Assembly (NCBI RefSeq): GCF_900102675.1
Contig: NZ_FMYX01000001.1
Location: 310,001 to 374,000, forward strand
Direction of reading: 5' to 3'
DNA: 64,000 nucleotides
Origin: Pseudomonas guariconensis
GTDB lineage: Bacteria > Pseudomonadota > Gammaproteobacteria > Pseudomonadales > Pseudomonadaceae
Shown here: piece after piece, positions 17,255-27,217 of the stretch
How positions within the stretch are numbered: the stretch's first letter is position 1
Layout of the letters: each line of letters begins with the position of its first letter
Program-made: the position numbers and the translations under genes
The notes under the pieces: generated by a model
Database searches by the model: none
Told to the model about the DNA's origin: nothing
What the model saw: the letters and a program-made list of their open reading frames with translations, nothing else

Positions 17255-19108
17255 ATGCTTGCCGCGAACTCCCGAGCCCATGTCGATTGCGTCAGTCGGG
17301 TGCTGAAGAACGCCGAGCGCCTGCCCCAGGCGCCGGTGCCGACGCTGATCCTCGACTCGTGGCGCCGCTCCATGGACCTGTACCGCCTTGATCCTGGATC
17401 CTTGCAGGGGCCGCGCATCCTGTCCCAGGCGGTGCTCAACGAGTGCCGTGAGCGTGCCGAGCTGTTCCTGCGCATTGCCAGCGACGCTGTGGCCCGCTTG
17501 CACGCGCAAGTGCGCGGTGCCGACTACTGTGTACTGCTCACCGACGCCCAAGGGCGCACCATCGACTATCGGGTCGAGTCGGCCATCCGCAACGACTGCC
17601 GCAAGGCCGGGCTGTACTTGGGCACGTGCTGGTCGGAAGGCGAAGAGGGCACCTGCGGGGTGGCGGCGGTGTTGACCAGCAAGGCGCCGATCACGGTGCA
17701 CAAGCGCGATCACTTTCGCGCTGCGTTCATCGGCCTGACCTGCACGGCCGCGCCGGTGTTCGATCCGCAGGGGGAGTTGCTGGGCGTGGTGGATGTGTCT
17801 GCGTTGCAGTCACCGGACGACCGGCGCAGCCAGCACCTGATCCGCCAGTTGGTGGAGCAGACCGCACGCGAGATCGAAAACGCGTTTTTCATGCACAACG
17901 CCCAAGGCCACTGGGTGATGCGCGCCCACGGCACCCCCGGTTACGTGGAAAGCCAACCGGACTATCTGCTGGCCTGGGATGCCGATGGTCGCCTGCAGGC
18001 GATCAACAGCCTGGCTCGCCAGCGCCTGCTGGAGGGCCTTGGGCGGCTGCCGGTGCATATCGGTGAATTGTTCGACCTCGACCAACTGCGCGATGCCAGC
18101 GATGCCTGCGCCCAGCGCCTGCCTGGCTGGGGCGGGCTCTATGGCCGGGTGAGTGCACCCCAGCGCCGGGCCCGGCCAGCGGTGGTGCAGCCGGCCCAGG
18201 ACACGCGCATCGAGCAGCACCTGCGCTTGGCCACGCGGGTGAAGGACTGCAACCTGGCCGTGCTGGTGCAAGGCGAGACCGGTGTGGGCAAAGAAGTCTT
18301 CGCCCGCCAGGTGCACCAGCAAAGCCTGCGCCGTGAAGGGCCTTTCGTCACCCTCAACTGCGCGGCGATCCCGGAAAACCTCATCGAGAGCGAACTGTTC
18401 GGTTATGTGGCCGGGGCCTTTACCGGCGCGTCGAGCAAGGGCATGCAAGGCCTTTTGCAGCAGGCCGATGGCGGTACGCTGTTTCTCGACGAAATCGGCG
18501 ACATGCCCTTGAACCTGCAGACGCGTCTGTTGCGGGTATTGGCCGAAGGTGAAGTGGCACCTTTGGGCGCGGCACGTCGCCAGCGGGTGGACATGCAGGT
18601 GATCTGCGCCACCCATCGGGATCTGGCTGCGATGGTGGCCGAGGGGCGTTTTCGCGAGGACCTGTACTTCCGCCTGGCCAATGCACGCTTCGAGTTGCCA
18701 CCGCTGCGCGAGCGGCACGACCGGTTGGGGTTGATTCATCGACTGTTGGCCGAGGAAGCCGCGGCCTGCGGCGTCGATGTGACACTGACGGACGCAGCGC
18801 TCGAAGCGCTGCTCACCTATCACTGGCCGGGCAACCTGCGCCAGTTGCGCCAGGTGCTGCGCTACGCCTGTGCGGTCTGCGATGGCGGGCAGGTGAGGCG
18901 CGAGGATCTGCCCGAAGCGGTGCGCGGCGTGGGTGCGACAGCTGCCGAGACGACCTGCGACCCTGCGCGCCAGTTGCTGCTCGATGCGTTGATTCGGCAT
19001 CGCTGGAAACCGGCAGATGCGGCCAAGGCACTGGGCATCTCACGGGCGACCCTGTACCGGCGTGTACACGAGCACGGCATCGAGATGCCGAGGATGAAAG
19101 GCTGTTGA
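17255..19108 (+). CDS. acoR: sigma-54-dependent transcriptional activator AcoR
   Basis: A 617-aa bacterial enhancer-binding protein. It has an N-terminal GAF-type sensor region (about residues 60-220), then an AAA+ domain with Walker A GETGVGKE, the sigma-54 contact loop GAFTGA and Walker [12 protein letters not shown] (about 330-560). A Fis-type helix-turn-helix ends the protein at [20 protein letters not shown]. The start at 17255 has GGAGG four bases upstream; the ATG at 17237 lacks one. It is divergent from acoXABC, which carries the matching promoter and palindrome. Confidence 0.9.
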   Translation: MLAANSRAHVDCVSRVLKNAERLPQAPVPTLILDSWRRSMDLYRLDPGSLQGPRILSQAVLNECRERAELFLRIASDAVARLHAQVRGADYCVLLTDAQGRTIDYRVESAIRNDCRKAGLYLGTCWSEGEEGTCGVAAVLTSKAPITVHKRDHFRAAFIGLTCTAAPVFDPQGELLGVVDVSALQSPDDRRSQHLIRQLVEQTAREIENAFFMHNAQGHWVMRAHGTPGYVESQPDYLLAWDADGRLQAINSLARQRLLEGLGRLPVHIGELFDLDQLRDASDACAQRLPGWGGLYGRVSAPQRRARPAVVQPAQDTRIEQHLRLATRVKDCNLAVLVQGETGVGKEVFARQVHQQSLRREGPFVTLNCAAIPENLIESELFGYVAGAFTGASSKGMQGLLQQADGGTLFLDEIGDMPLNLQTRLLRVLAEGEVAPLGAARRQRVDMQVICATHRDLAAMVAEGRFREDLYFRLANARFELPPLRERHDRLGLIHRLLAEEAAACGVDVTLTDAALEALLTYHWPGNLRQLRQVLRYACAVCDGGQVRREDLPEAVRGVGATAAETTCDPARQLLLDALIRHRWKPADAAKALGISRATLYRRVHEHGIEMPRMKGC

Positions 19109-19128
19109 GGTATCGGTAGGCCTGTGCG

Positions 19129-19155
19129 CCATCCGCGGATGAACCTGCTCCTACC
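19129..19155. repeat. degenerate REP element
   Basis: The string CCGCGGATGAACCTGCTCCTAC, here broken over positions 19133-19154, is close to the common P. putida REP form with CGGATGAACCCGCTCC. It lies just after acoR and may also act in termination. Confidence 0.55.
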
Positions 19156-19233
19156 CGGTCAGCGCAGCCTCTGTGGGGGATTAGCCCTGGCGCAGTGTGT
19201 GGTGCTCGCTCCAATGCGATCTCGACGCATTAC

Positions 19234-19270
19234 CCCCGAATCGGGGAATCAGCTGGGGAATCCTCCCCAG
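19234..19270. promoter_or_regulatory. tandem GGGG/CCCC dyads upstream of mnxG
   Basis: Two inverted repeats occur: CCCCGA-A-TCGGGG at 19234-19246 and CTGGGGA-N4-TCCCCAG at 19253-19270. The half-site GGGGAATC appears twice in direct orientation (19243 and 19255). They lie 50-85 bp upstream of the sigma-54 promoter and resemble the CCCCA-N4-TGGGG dyads before two other operons in this window. A role as activator binding site is inferred. Confidence 0.6.
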
Positions 19271-19319
19271 TCGGTTTTGAATGTCAGCTTAAGCCTTTGA
19301 AAAAACGATAAAAAATTTA

Positions 19320-19335
19320 TGGCATGCCACTTGCT
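19320..19335 (+). promoter_or_regulatory. sigma-54 promoter of the mnxG operon
   Basis: TGGCATGCCACTTGCT has GG and GC in the required spacing. It lies 42 bases before the mnxG ATG, in an AT-rich stretch. Mn oxidation in P. putida GB-1 is known to depend on the sigma-54-type regulator MnxR, which fits. Confidence 0.8.
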
Positions 19336-19376
19336 CCGGCTTTGCGCAGAACGTCTGTGTTTTCCGGAGGTGCAGC

Positions 19377-22300
19377 ATGATGACCCCGTCGAAAGGCTCC
19401 GTCCTGACTTCACTGGCCCTGACCCTGCTGGGGTGGGGCGCGGTGAGCGAGGCTGCGGTGCAGTGCCAGCGCACGCTGGTGGCCAACGTAGTGGCACTGG
19501 ATCAGCCGCTGATGTTCAACCGCCTGGGGGCACAGAATGCCAATGGAATGATCTTCGCCCTGCGCCAGGACGTGGTGGACGAACACCTGGTGCCGCTGAG
19601 CAACGGCGGGGCGGCGGTTCCCGGCAAGGTCACCTTGCGGCCGGACAAGCGTCCGCGGCCGATCGTGCTGCGGGTTGCGGCCGGTGACTGCCTGACAGTC
19701 AACCTGACTAACCTGCTGGCCTACCAGGCCAATCCCAACAAACATGGCTTCGATCCCGAAGACAACGTAGTCGAGGGCGAGCAAGCCCCGGAACTGGAAA
19801 TCGAAAACCTCGAAGGGCCTGTGGCCGACGAGCAGGTCACCGACCGCTTCGTGGGCTTCCAGGTCAACGGTATGCAGGCGGTCAACGGCATCAGCGACAT
19901 CGCCGCCAACACCGGTCGCAACGGTAACTTCCTGGTGGCACCGGGCAACACCCGCAGCTACACCCTCTATGCCGAGCGTGAAGGCGCGTTCGCCGCTACC
20001 AGCAAGGGCGCCACGTTCGGCGGCGAAGGCACGGCGGGCAATGTCTCCAACGGCCTGTTCGGCCAGGTGGTGGTGGTTCCCAAGAATGGGCGAACCTTTC
20101 GCAACACCCTGACCGAAGAGGAAATGCGCCTGGCCACCACCGGCCGCACCGCCACCGGCCAGCCGGTGATCGACTACAACGCCCGCTATCCCCAGGTCGA
20201 GCCATGGATCGCCGAAGGCAAGGCGGGCAAGCCGATCATCGCGATGGTCGATGGCAACGAGATCCTCAGCAGCGAAACCGACGCCATCGTCATGGGCCCC
20301 AACCAGGACGGTAGTTTCCCGCCCTCGACCTACCCGCTGGAGTCCATCGGCAAGCGCAACCCGGCGCTGCCCAACCGGCTGGAAGCCTTCCGCGACTTCG
20401 CCTCGCAGTTCGCCGATGAAGTGGCCGGTACCCAGGCCTTCCCCGGTTACTGGGCGGACCCGGTGATGGGGCATGTGCTGGAGCCGACCCGTGATTCGTT
20501 CATGATCAACTACGGCTCCGGCGGCATGGGCGCCGAGGTGATCGCCAACCGCCTGGGCGTAGGGCCGATGCATGACTGCCTGTCCTGCGCCTACGAGGAA
20601 TTCTTCCTCAGTGCCCACACCGTGGGCGACGTCGGCACCTTGGTGGATGTCCCGGCCAACGTTGGCCTGGAGCACATCCGCCCCGGCGAGACGCCGCCGG
20701 CCAATGCGGTCGGGGTCAAGGCCACCATGGCCCTGTACCCCTCGGAGCCGGCCAACGTGCACCACAGCTACATCGGTGACTTCACCAAATTCCGCAATAC
20801 CCACAATGGCCATGAGCAGCACATCTTCCACCTGCACGGCCACCAATGGCTGTTCAACCCCAACGACGACAACTCCGACTACATCGATGCCCAAGGCATC
20901 GGTGCCGGTGGCGGCTATACCTATGAAATCGCCAACGGGGGCTCGGGTAACCGCAACCGGGTGGCGGGCGATGCTATCTATCACTGCCACTTCTATCCGC
21001 ATTTCGCCCAAGGCATGTGGGCTATGTGGCGGGTGCACGATGTATTCGAGCAGGGCACCCGCCTGGCCGTGAGCGGCGAAGGCGAAAATGGCTTCCATAC
21101 CGTGCCTTTCGGCCTGCGCAGCGGCAAGCCGGCAGCAGGCGCGCGGGCGTTGCCGGATGGCGAGATCATTGCCGGCACGCCGATTCCGGCCATCGTGCCG
21201 CTACCCGGCAAGGCCATGGCGCCGATGCCTGGCAAGGTCACCGTGGTGCCGAAGCTGGCCGAGACCCTCGTGGCAGAGCAGGACGACGATGACGAACCTG
21301 AAGCGGGCGATGACGATCATCCGCAGGAAACCAACGCGCCGCGTGCCGTGGGGTCCCTGGCCCTGGTCGATCGCAGCGAGAGCAATCGCAACGCCGATGG
21401 CACCCTGAAGAACCCCGGCTATCCGTTCTGGGTCGGGGGCATGGAGAGCAGTGTCGGCCAACGTCCGCCGACCCCGCCGCTGGACATGCTCGACCCGGCC
21501 CTGGCCCGTCAGCTCAAGGACAGCGGCAAGGCCCTGTGGGCCAACCTCGACCCCAACCAGGTCGACGGCTGGAACGGTGGCCTGGGCCGCCATGCGCTGG
21601 ACGGCGTCTCCGCAGGCGGCGAAGCCGAGATCACCACCACCAAGCTGGACTTCTCCAAGTCGGTGCAAAAGGCCAAGCCGATCTACCTGCCGGAAGAAGG
21701 CACCGACGTCGAACAGGCTGCCATGCAGTTCCATGCCAAGGCCGAGCATCCCAGCTATGCGCTGATGCTCGGCAGCGCGCCGGTACCGCGCAACTTCCGC
21801 ACCAACGGTGCCTTGCCCACGGCCGGCGCGCCGTACTACGAGCCTTGCATGGATGACCGCGGCAAGCGCCTGACCCAGTCCTCAGGCGTGGGCGAGTTCA
21901 TCAGCGGCGAAAGTCTGGGCGCCATGAGCTTCCGTGGCAGTTCCACCTTCACCGCCGACCGTCCGCGCATCTACAAGGGCGCCAACATCCAGTTCGACGC
22001 GGTGTACAACAAGGTCGGCTACCACTTCCCGCAGGCGCGCATCATCGCCCTGTGGGAGGACGCGTGGCCGGTGATTACCAAGCAGCGCCCACCGGAACCG
22101 CTGGTGATGCGCATGAACACCTTCGATTGCACCATGTACCAGCACACGAACCTGATCCCGTCGTTCTACGAGATGGACGACTACCAGGTGCGCACCCCGA
22201 CCGACGTGATCGGTCAGCACATCCACCTGCCCAAGTGGGACCTGACCGCTGCCGACGGCTCGGCCAACGGCTGGAACTATGAAGACGGCATCCTCTCGCC

Positions 22301-25223
22301 CGGCAGTGTGGTCGAACGTATACAGGCCATCCGCAGCTTCAACGGCTGCACCGAGGGCGATCCACGCGACGGCACCGACACCTGCCCGAAAGCCAAGCAA
22401 CACCCGTACTTCGGGCGCTTCGGTCGGGCCGATTGGCTGGGCGCGCGTACCGCCATGCAGCGTTGGTTCGCCGACCCTTTGATCAACGTGCATAACGTCG
22501 ACCGGGGCCTGGGCACCATCTTCACCCACGACCACCTTGGCCCATCGACCCACCAGCAACTGGGCCTGTACGCCACGGTGCTGGCCGAGCCTGCCGGCTC
22601 GACCTGGTACCACGCCGAAACGGGCGAAAAGCTGTACAACCCGGCCACACGCCAGGATGGCGGGCCGACCTCGTGGCAAGCGGTGATCCAGACCGGCGAT
22701 CATGACGGTGACGGTAAGAATGACAGCTATCGCGAGTTCTTCCTGGAGTACAGCGACTTCCAGCATGCCTATGAAGCGGGCGTGTATGTGGGGGCAGGCC
22801 CGGACGGCAAGCCTGACGGCCAGGCTTATCCGGCCACGGCTGACAGCTTCCGCTACGCTATCAACCCGCCTGTGCGGCAGAAGGCCTCCAACCTGCTCGA
22901 AGCGATCGTCGAGTCGCGCGGCGGGCTGGCCCCAGGCTGCCCAAGCCGTCCGTGCCCGCAGGCGATCTCGGTGGATGACCCTGGCATGTTCGTCGTCAAC
23001 TACCGCAACGAACCACTGGCCTTGCGCGTGTTCGACCCGAACAAGGTCGGCCCGGATGGCAAGCGCGGCATGCAGGCCGACGGCATGGCCGGCGACCTGG
23101 CCTACGCCATGCAAAGCCGCACCGACCGCGCCATCCCGGCGATGAACCTGGCACCCTCGGCGATCACCTCGGCGGTCGGGCCGACCGGCGGCACCACGCT
23201 GTTTCCGCCGCACATCAACCAGGGCACCGAGCCGGGCGACCCGTTCACCCCGATGCTGCGCACCTATTCGGGTGACAACGTGCGGCTGCGCATGCATGCC
23301 GGTGGTCATGAGGAGGAGCACAACATCACCCTGCACGGCGTGAAATGGCTGCAGAACGGCTCTGGCTTCGGCAACAGCTCCAACTCGGGCTGGAAGTCGT
23401 CGCAAATGATCGGAATTTCCGAGCAGCTGGGCTTCATGGCGCCGGTGTCGATGATCTCCAGTTCCGCCGCCACCAACGGTGACTACCTGTACTCCCTCGA
23501 TGCGGCGCTGGAGGGTTACTGGAACGGCATCTGGGGCCTCATGCGCAACTACACGGCCCAGCGCGCGGACCTGTTCGCGCTGCCGAACAACCCGCAACCG
23601 GTGGCCATGCGCAACACCGTGGCGTTCGACGGCATCTGCCCGAAAACCACGGCCAACGCCAATGGCATCGGCAGCCGGCCGACGGTCAAGCGCAGCTATG
23701 AAGTGGTTGCGGCTTTGGCCAACGACATCCTGGAGAACCGCAACGGGGTCAGCATCGCCGACCCGGCCGGTATCGGCCAGCATGTCGGCGGCCCGCTCAA
23801 GGCCAACGGCGGCACGTTGGTGTTCAACAGCCGTCGGACCAGCATCCCACTAGTGTCTGGGGTCGATCCGGAAGATGGCGAGACCTTCACCATCGGTGGC
23901 CATGCCGCACCGCTGCATGACCCGACCGCGATCCTGTACGTGCGCAAGGCCGACCTGGATCCGACCACCGGCAAGCTCAAGGCTGGCGTCCCGGTGGAGC
24001 CGCTGGTGCTGCGCGCCAATTCCGGCGACTGCATCAGCATCACCCTGGAGAACCGCCTGCCGATGGTCATGCCGGATCTGGCCAGCACCGCGGTCATGCA
24101 TGGGGTGGTCAAGCGCGACCGCAACGCCAGCGAAGGCTCCACCGCGTTCAACAACAACCAGATGCGGCCATCGAGCCACGTGGGCCTGCACGCCCAGCTG
24201 CTGGCCTACGACATCACCAAGTCCGACGGTGCCAACGTTGGCCTGAACCCGGTGCAGACCGTACCGCCACGCGTGGGCACCAGTGGCGCCTACCCCAGCA
24301 AGGTGTACCAGTTCTATGCCGGGCACCTGGAGCGCGAAGGCAAACCGGTGCTGCAGTTGGGCCGCACGGTGGACAACATCAACACCACGGCCATCGAGTT
24401 CGGCGGCCTCAACCTGACCCCGGCGGATGTGATCAAGCAGCCGCAGAAAGGTCTGGTCGGCGCCATGAGCATCCTGCCCCAAAGCGCGACCTGGACCGAG
24501 GACACTGCCAGCCGTGCCCAGGCCACCGTCAAGGTCACTGGCCAGCCGGACTACCGCGACTTCGTCACGGTGTGGCAACGCTCGCTGAACATGCGCTGGG
24601 CCGATGGCCGGCCAGTGGAGGGCATCAACACCGAGGGCAATGGCGCAGCGGGCGACCCGCAGGACAACGGCAACATGGCCGTCAACTACAAGACCGAGCC
24701 TTTGTGGCTGCGCTTTGGCATGGCGCCTGACTCGCCGTTCGGCCGTGCCGATGGCTTGGGCTTTGGCGATGTGCCCAACGCCCATATGGCCTACAGCAAC
24801 GATCTGGTCGGTGGCGACCCGCAGACCCCGGTGCTCTGGGCCAAGCCCGGCCAGCCGCTGCGCAACCACATCCTCATGCCCAGCGGTGGCAGCCGCGGCA
24901 TGATCTACCAGCTCGATGGGCACCTGTGGCCACTGCACGCTCACCAGGCGGAGAAGAGCGACGTCAATGGCTACCCCATGGGGTTGCCTGGCATCGGCTC
25001 GGTGCGCTTTGGCTACAACCCGATGGCGATGTACATCGGCGCCCAGGAAAGCGTGCTGCCGGCCGCGCACTTCAGCTTCATGCTGCCCAGCGCAGGCGGC
25101 GCCAACGGCGTGCCGGGCGACTACCTGTTCCGCGACTACGGGGCCTACGGCAACCTTTCCGGGCTGTGGGGGATTTTGCGGGTCACCAATGAAGCCCCGC
25201 CGGCCACCGCCCCGGCACAATGA
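19377..25223 (+). CDS. mnxG: giant multicopper oxidase, MnxG/McoA-type putative Mn(II) oxidase
   Basis: A 1948-aa exported protein with a signal peptide ending near residue 26 (VSEAA), about four times the size of a laccase. A full type 1/3 copper motif HCHxxxHxxxxM is seen as HCHFYPHFAQGM near residue 536, with its partner HLHGHQW near 484. Further His-rich segments are HIHLPKW (about 947), HDHLGPSTHQQLGLY (about 1051), HNITLHGVKW (about 1316) and HLWPLHAHQ (about 1848), suggesting several cupredoxin domains. Size and layout match the MCOs needed for Mn(II) oxidation in P. putida GB-1. GGAGG lies six bases before the ATG. Distinguishing MnxG from McoA would need alignment. Confidence 0.85.
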   Translation: MMTPSKGSVLTSLALTLLGWGAVSEAAVQCQRTLVANVVALDQPLMFNRLGAQNANGMIFALRQDVVDEHLVPLSNGGAAVPGKVTLRPDKRPRPIVLRVAAGDCLTVNLTNLLAYQANPNKHGFDPEDNVVEGEQAPELEIENLEGPVADEQVTDRFVGFQVNGMQAVNGISDIAANTGRNGNFLVAPGNTRSYTLYAEREGAFAATSKGATFGGEGTAGNVSNGLFGQVVVVPKNGRTFRNTLTEEEMRLATTGRTATGQPVIDYNARYPQVEPWIAEGKAGKPIIAMVDGNEILSSETDAIVMGPNQDGSFPPSTYPLESIGKRNPALPNRLEAFRDFASQFADEVAGTQAFPGYWADPVMGHVLEPTRDSFMINYGSGGMGAEVIANRLGVGPMHDCLSCAYEEFFLSAHTVGDVGTLVDVPANVGLEHIRPGETPPANAVGVKATMALYPSEPANVHHSYIGDFTKFRNTHNGHEQHIFHLHGHQWLFNPNDDNSDYIDAQGIGAGGGYTYEIANGGSGNRNRVAGDAIYHCHFYPHFAQGMWAMWRVHDVFEQGTRLAVSGEGENGFHTVPFGLRSGKPAAGARALPDGEIIAGTPIPAIVPLPGKAMAPMPGKVTVVPKLAETLVAEQDDDDEPEAGDDDHPQETNAPRAVGSLALVDRSESNRNADGTLKNPGYPFWVGGMESSVGQRPPTPPLDMLDPALARQLKDSGKALWANLDPNQVDGWNGGLGRHALDGVSAGGEAEITTTKLDFSKSVQKAKPIYLPEEGTDVEQAAMQFHAKAEHPSYALMLGSAPVPRNFRTNGALPTAGAPYYEPCMDDRGKRLTQSSGVGEFISGESLGAMSFRGSSTFTADRPRIYKGANIQFDAVYNKVGYHFPQARIIALWEDAWPVITKQRPPEPLVMRMNTFDCTMYQHTNLIPSFYEMDDYQVRTPTDVIGQHIHLPKWDLTAADGSANGWNYEDGILSPGSVVERIQAIRSFNGCTEGDPRDGTDTCPKAKQHPYFGRFGRADWLGARTAMQRWFADPLINVHNVDRGLGTIFTHDHLGPSTHQQLGLYATVLAEPAGSTWYHAETGEKLYNPATRQDGGPTSWQAVIQTGDHDGDGKNDSYREFFLEYSDFQHAYEAGVYVGAGPDGKPDGQAYPATADSFRYAINPPVRQKASNLLEAIVESRGGLAPGCPSRPCPQAISVDDPGMFVVNYRNEPLALRVFDPNKVGPDGKRGMQADGMAGDLAYAMQSRTDRAIPAMNLAPSAITSAVGPTGGTTLFPPHINQGTEPGDPFTPMLRTYSGDNVRLRMHAGGHEEEHNITLHGVKWLQNGSGFGNSSNSGWKSSQMIGISEQLGFMAPVSMISSSAATNGDYLYSLDAALEGYWNGIWGLMRNYTAQRADLFALPNNPQPVAMRNTVAFDGICPKTTANANGIGSRPTVKRSYEVVAALANDILENRNGVSIADPAGIGQHVGGPLKANGGTLVFNSRRTSIPLVSGVDPEDGETFTIGGHAAPLHDPTAILYVRKADLDPTTGKLKAGVPVEPLVLRANSGDCISITLENRLPMVMPDLASTAVMHGVVKRDRNASEGSTAFNNNQMRPSSHVGLHAQLLAYDITKSDGANVGLNPVQTVPPRVGTSGAYPSKVYQFYAGHLEREGKPVLQLGRTVDNINTTAIEFGGLNLTPADVIKQPQKGLVGAMSILPQSATWTEDTASRAQATVKVTGQPDYRDFVTVWQRSLNMRWADGRPVEGINTEGNGAAGDPQDNGNMAVNYKTEPLWLRFGMAPDSPFGRADGLGFGDVPNAHMAYSNDLVGGDPQTPVLWAKPGQPLRNHILMPSGGSRGMIYQLDGHLWPLHAHQAEKSDVNGYPMGLPGIGSVRFGYNPMAMYIGAQESVLPAAHFSFMLPSAGGANGVPGDYLFRDYGAYGNLSGLWGILRVTNEAPPATAPAQ

Positions 25224-25240
25224 GAAGAGGGGGAGCGCGC

Positions 25241-27217
25241 ATGAACAAGAAGACTCGTCCCGCCTACCTGGGGTTGATGGTGGGGTTGACATTGATCGGC
25301 CTGGGTCTGGCCTACGACAAGCTGTGGTGCGACCCGCGCGAGCTGCTGCAGGAGCAGGCCGATCCCCAGGGCCTGCACCGGCTCAGCCGGGACGGCGTGA
25401 CCGTGGAGTTCGAGGCGCGCCCCCTCGATGGCGGCGAACTGCGCGAGGGCAACTTCGCCAACATCCGCTTCAAGGTCAGCGACCAGACCAGCGGCCAGCC
25501 GCTCTCGGGGATGGCCCCTGGCGCCTGGCTGGACCCGGCCCAGTCGGCGCCGCCCGGCGATCGCCAGAGCAGCTGCAAGGCGCGGGTGGCGCTGTTTCTC
25601 AAGAGCAGCATCGGCGCGCGGCCCTTGCTGGATCTGAACAGCTACTTCCTGCTGGTCCTGAACAAGGATGCCAGCCTCACGGTCATCGACCCCACCGTTT
25701 CGGTGGGCGGGGTCACCAGCACGCTGGCGCGCATCGACCTGCCGGGCCGGCCGATGGACTGGGTGGCCACCGGCGATGACCGGCAGGTGTTCGTGTCCAT
25801 GCCCGAGCGCAACCAGGTGGCTGTGATCGACACCGAGACCTTCACCCGCGTGGCCACCCTTGAGGCGGGCGAGCAGCCGCTGCGGGTGGCCTTGCAGCCG
25901 GACCAACGCCGGTTGTGGGTGGGCAACAACAGCGACGATCCGGCCAAGGGTGGGGTGACGGTAATCGATGTGCCCAGCCGCACCATGCTCAAGACCTTCG
26001 CCACCGGCTCCGGGCATCACGAGATCGCCTTTAGCAGCGACTCACGCTACGCCTTCGTCAGCAACCGCGATGCCGGCACCCTGAGCATCATCGACATCGC
26101 CGACATGCGCCTGGCCAAGACCCTGCCGGTGGGCCCCCATCCGCTGTCGGTGGCCTATTCGGCGCTGTCCCAGGCGGTTTACGTGGCCGATGGCAAGGAA
26201 GGCACGGTGCGGGTGATCGACGCCCGCAGCCACCAGCTGCGCAACACCGTCAAGGCTGAGCAGGGCCTGGGGCCGATGCGTTTCAGCGAGGACGGTCGCT
26301 ACGGCATCGTGCTCAACACCCTGGAAAACCAGGCCCTGGTGATCGACGCCAGCAACGATCAATTGATTCACCGCCTCCCGGTCGCGGCCGAGCCGTACCA
26401 GCTGACCTTCACCAAGGGCTATGCCTACGTGCGCGGCCTGGCCTCGCCGAAAGTCAGCATGATCAACTTGGCCAGCCTGAGGGCCGGGCGTGAGCCGATC
26501 ATCCAGGGCTTCGAGGCCGGCCCCGCCGCGCCACGCCAGGCAGGCGACTTGCCGTTGGCACAGGGGCTGACCGTGGCCCGCGACGACAACTCGGTATTCG
26601 TGGTCAACCCGGTGGACAACACCACGTACTTCTACGCCGAGGGCATGAACGCCCCGATGTCGGGCTACAACAACCGTGGGCACCAGGCCCGCGCGGCGAT
26701 CGTGGTCGACCGCAGCCTGCGCGAAATCGCCCCGGGGGTATACGGCTCGACGGTGAAACTGCCGGCGGCAGGCACCTTCGACGTGGCGTTCCTGCTCAAC
26801 CAGCCGCAGATCATCCACTGCTTCAGCACCCAGGTCTCGGCAGCGCCGGACGCGGTCAAGCGCAAAGGGGTGCATGCCGAATTCCTGGGTAACGAGCAGC
26901 CTGCATTGCAAAACACTGCCTATATCGCCCGCGTGCGCATCCTCGGGGACGACGGTGAGCCACGCCTGGGCCTGCGTGACCTGAGCCTGCGCTACTTCCT
27001 GGCGCCTTCGTCGATGCCGCGCAGCCTGCCGCTGCAAGAGATGGGGGATGGTGTTTACCAAGGATCGCTGCAACTGGCCGAGACGGGCGCCTGGTACCTG
27101 CACGTGCAGTCGCCGACCTTGGGCCGCAAGTTCGCCGAAGAGAACTACACCAGTCTGCGCGTCCTGCCGGCCGCCGTACCTACCGCTTCCCACGTGGAAC
27201 CCAGGAGTGTGAGATGA
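25241..27217 (+). CDS. YVTN-type beta-propeller protein, membrane-anchored or exported
   Basis: A 658-aa protein with an N-terminal hydrophobic segment (about residues 8-25). Repeated beta-propeller blades follow, such as TVIDPTVSVGG, VAVIDTETFTRVATL, VTVIDVPSRTMLKTF, LSIIDIADMRLAKTLPVG and VRVIDARSHQLRNTV (about 130-400). The C-terminal 250 residues look like immunoglobulin-type domains (YQGSLQLAETGAWYLHVQSP). Such propellers accompany redox enzymes of the nitrite reductase and amine dehydrogenase types. The start at 25241 is favoured by AGAGGGGG upstream over an ATG at 25220 that overlaps the mnxG stop. Its role with the oxidase is inferred from co-transcription. Confidence 0.8.
   Translation: MNKKTRPAYLGLMVGLTLIGLGLAYDKLWCDPRELLQEQADPQGLHRLSRDGVTVEFEARPLDGGELREGNFANIRFKVSDQTSGQPLSGMAPGAWLDPAQSAPPGDRQSSCKARVALFLKSSIGARPLLDLNSYFLLVLNKDASLTVIDPTVSVGGVTSTLARIDLPGRPMDWVATGDDRQVFVSMPERNQVAVIDTETFTRVATLEAGEQPLRVALQPDQRRLWVGNNSDDPAKGGVTVIDVPSRTMLKTFATGSGHHEIAFSSDSRYAFVSNRDAGTLSIIDIADMRLAKTLPVGPHPLSVAYSALSQAVYVADGKEGTVRVIDARSHQLRNTVKAEQGLGPMRFSEDGRYGIVLNTLENQALVIDASNDQLIHRLPVAAEPYQLTFTKGYAYVRGLASPKVSMINLASLRAGREPIIQGFEAGPAAPRQAGDLPLAQGLTVARDDNSVFVVNPVDNTTYFYAEGMNAPMSGYNNRGHQARAAIVVDRSLREIAPGVYGSTVKLPAAGTFDVAFLLNQPQIIHCFSTQVSAAPDAVKRKGVHAEFLGNEQPALQNTAYIARVRILGDDGEPRLGLRDLSLRYFLAPSSMPRSLPLQEMGDGVYQGSLQLAETGAWYLHVQSPTLGRKFAEENYTSLRVLPAAVPTASHVEPRSVR

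Noticed and set aside
19109..19376. A small gene between acoR and mnxG
   Set aside because: The region holds a REP remnant, dyads and a sigma-54 promoter, with no frame having a start signal.
21882..23783. 633-aa minus-strand open frame inside mnxG
   Set aside because: It is a shadow of the copper-oxidase gene without ribosome binding site or motif.
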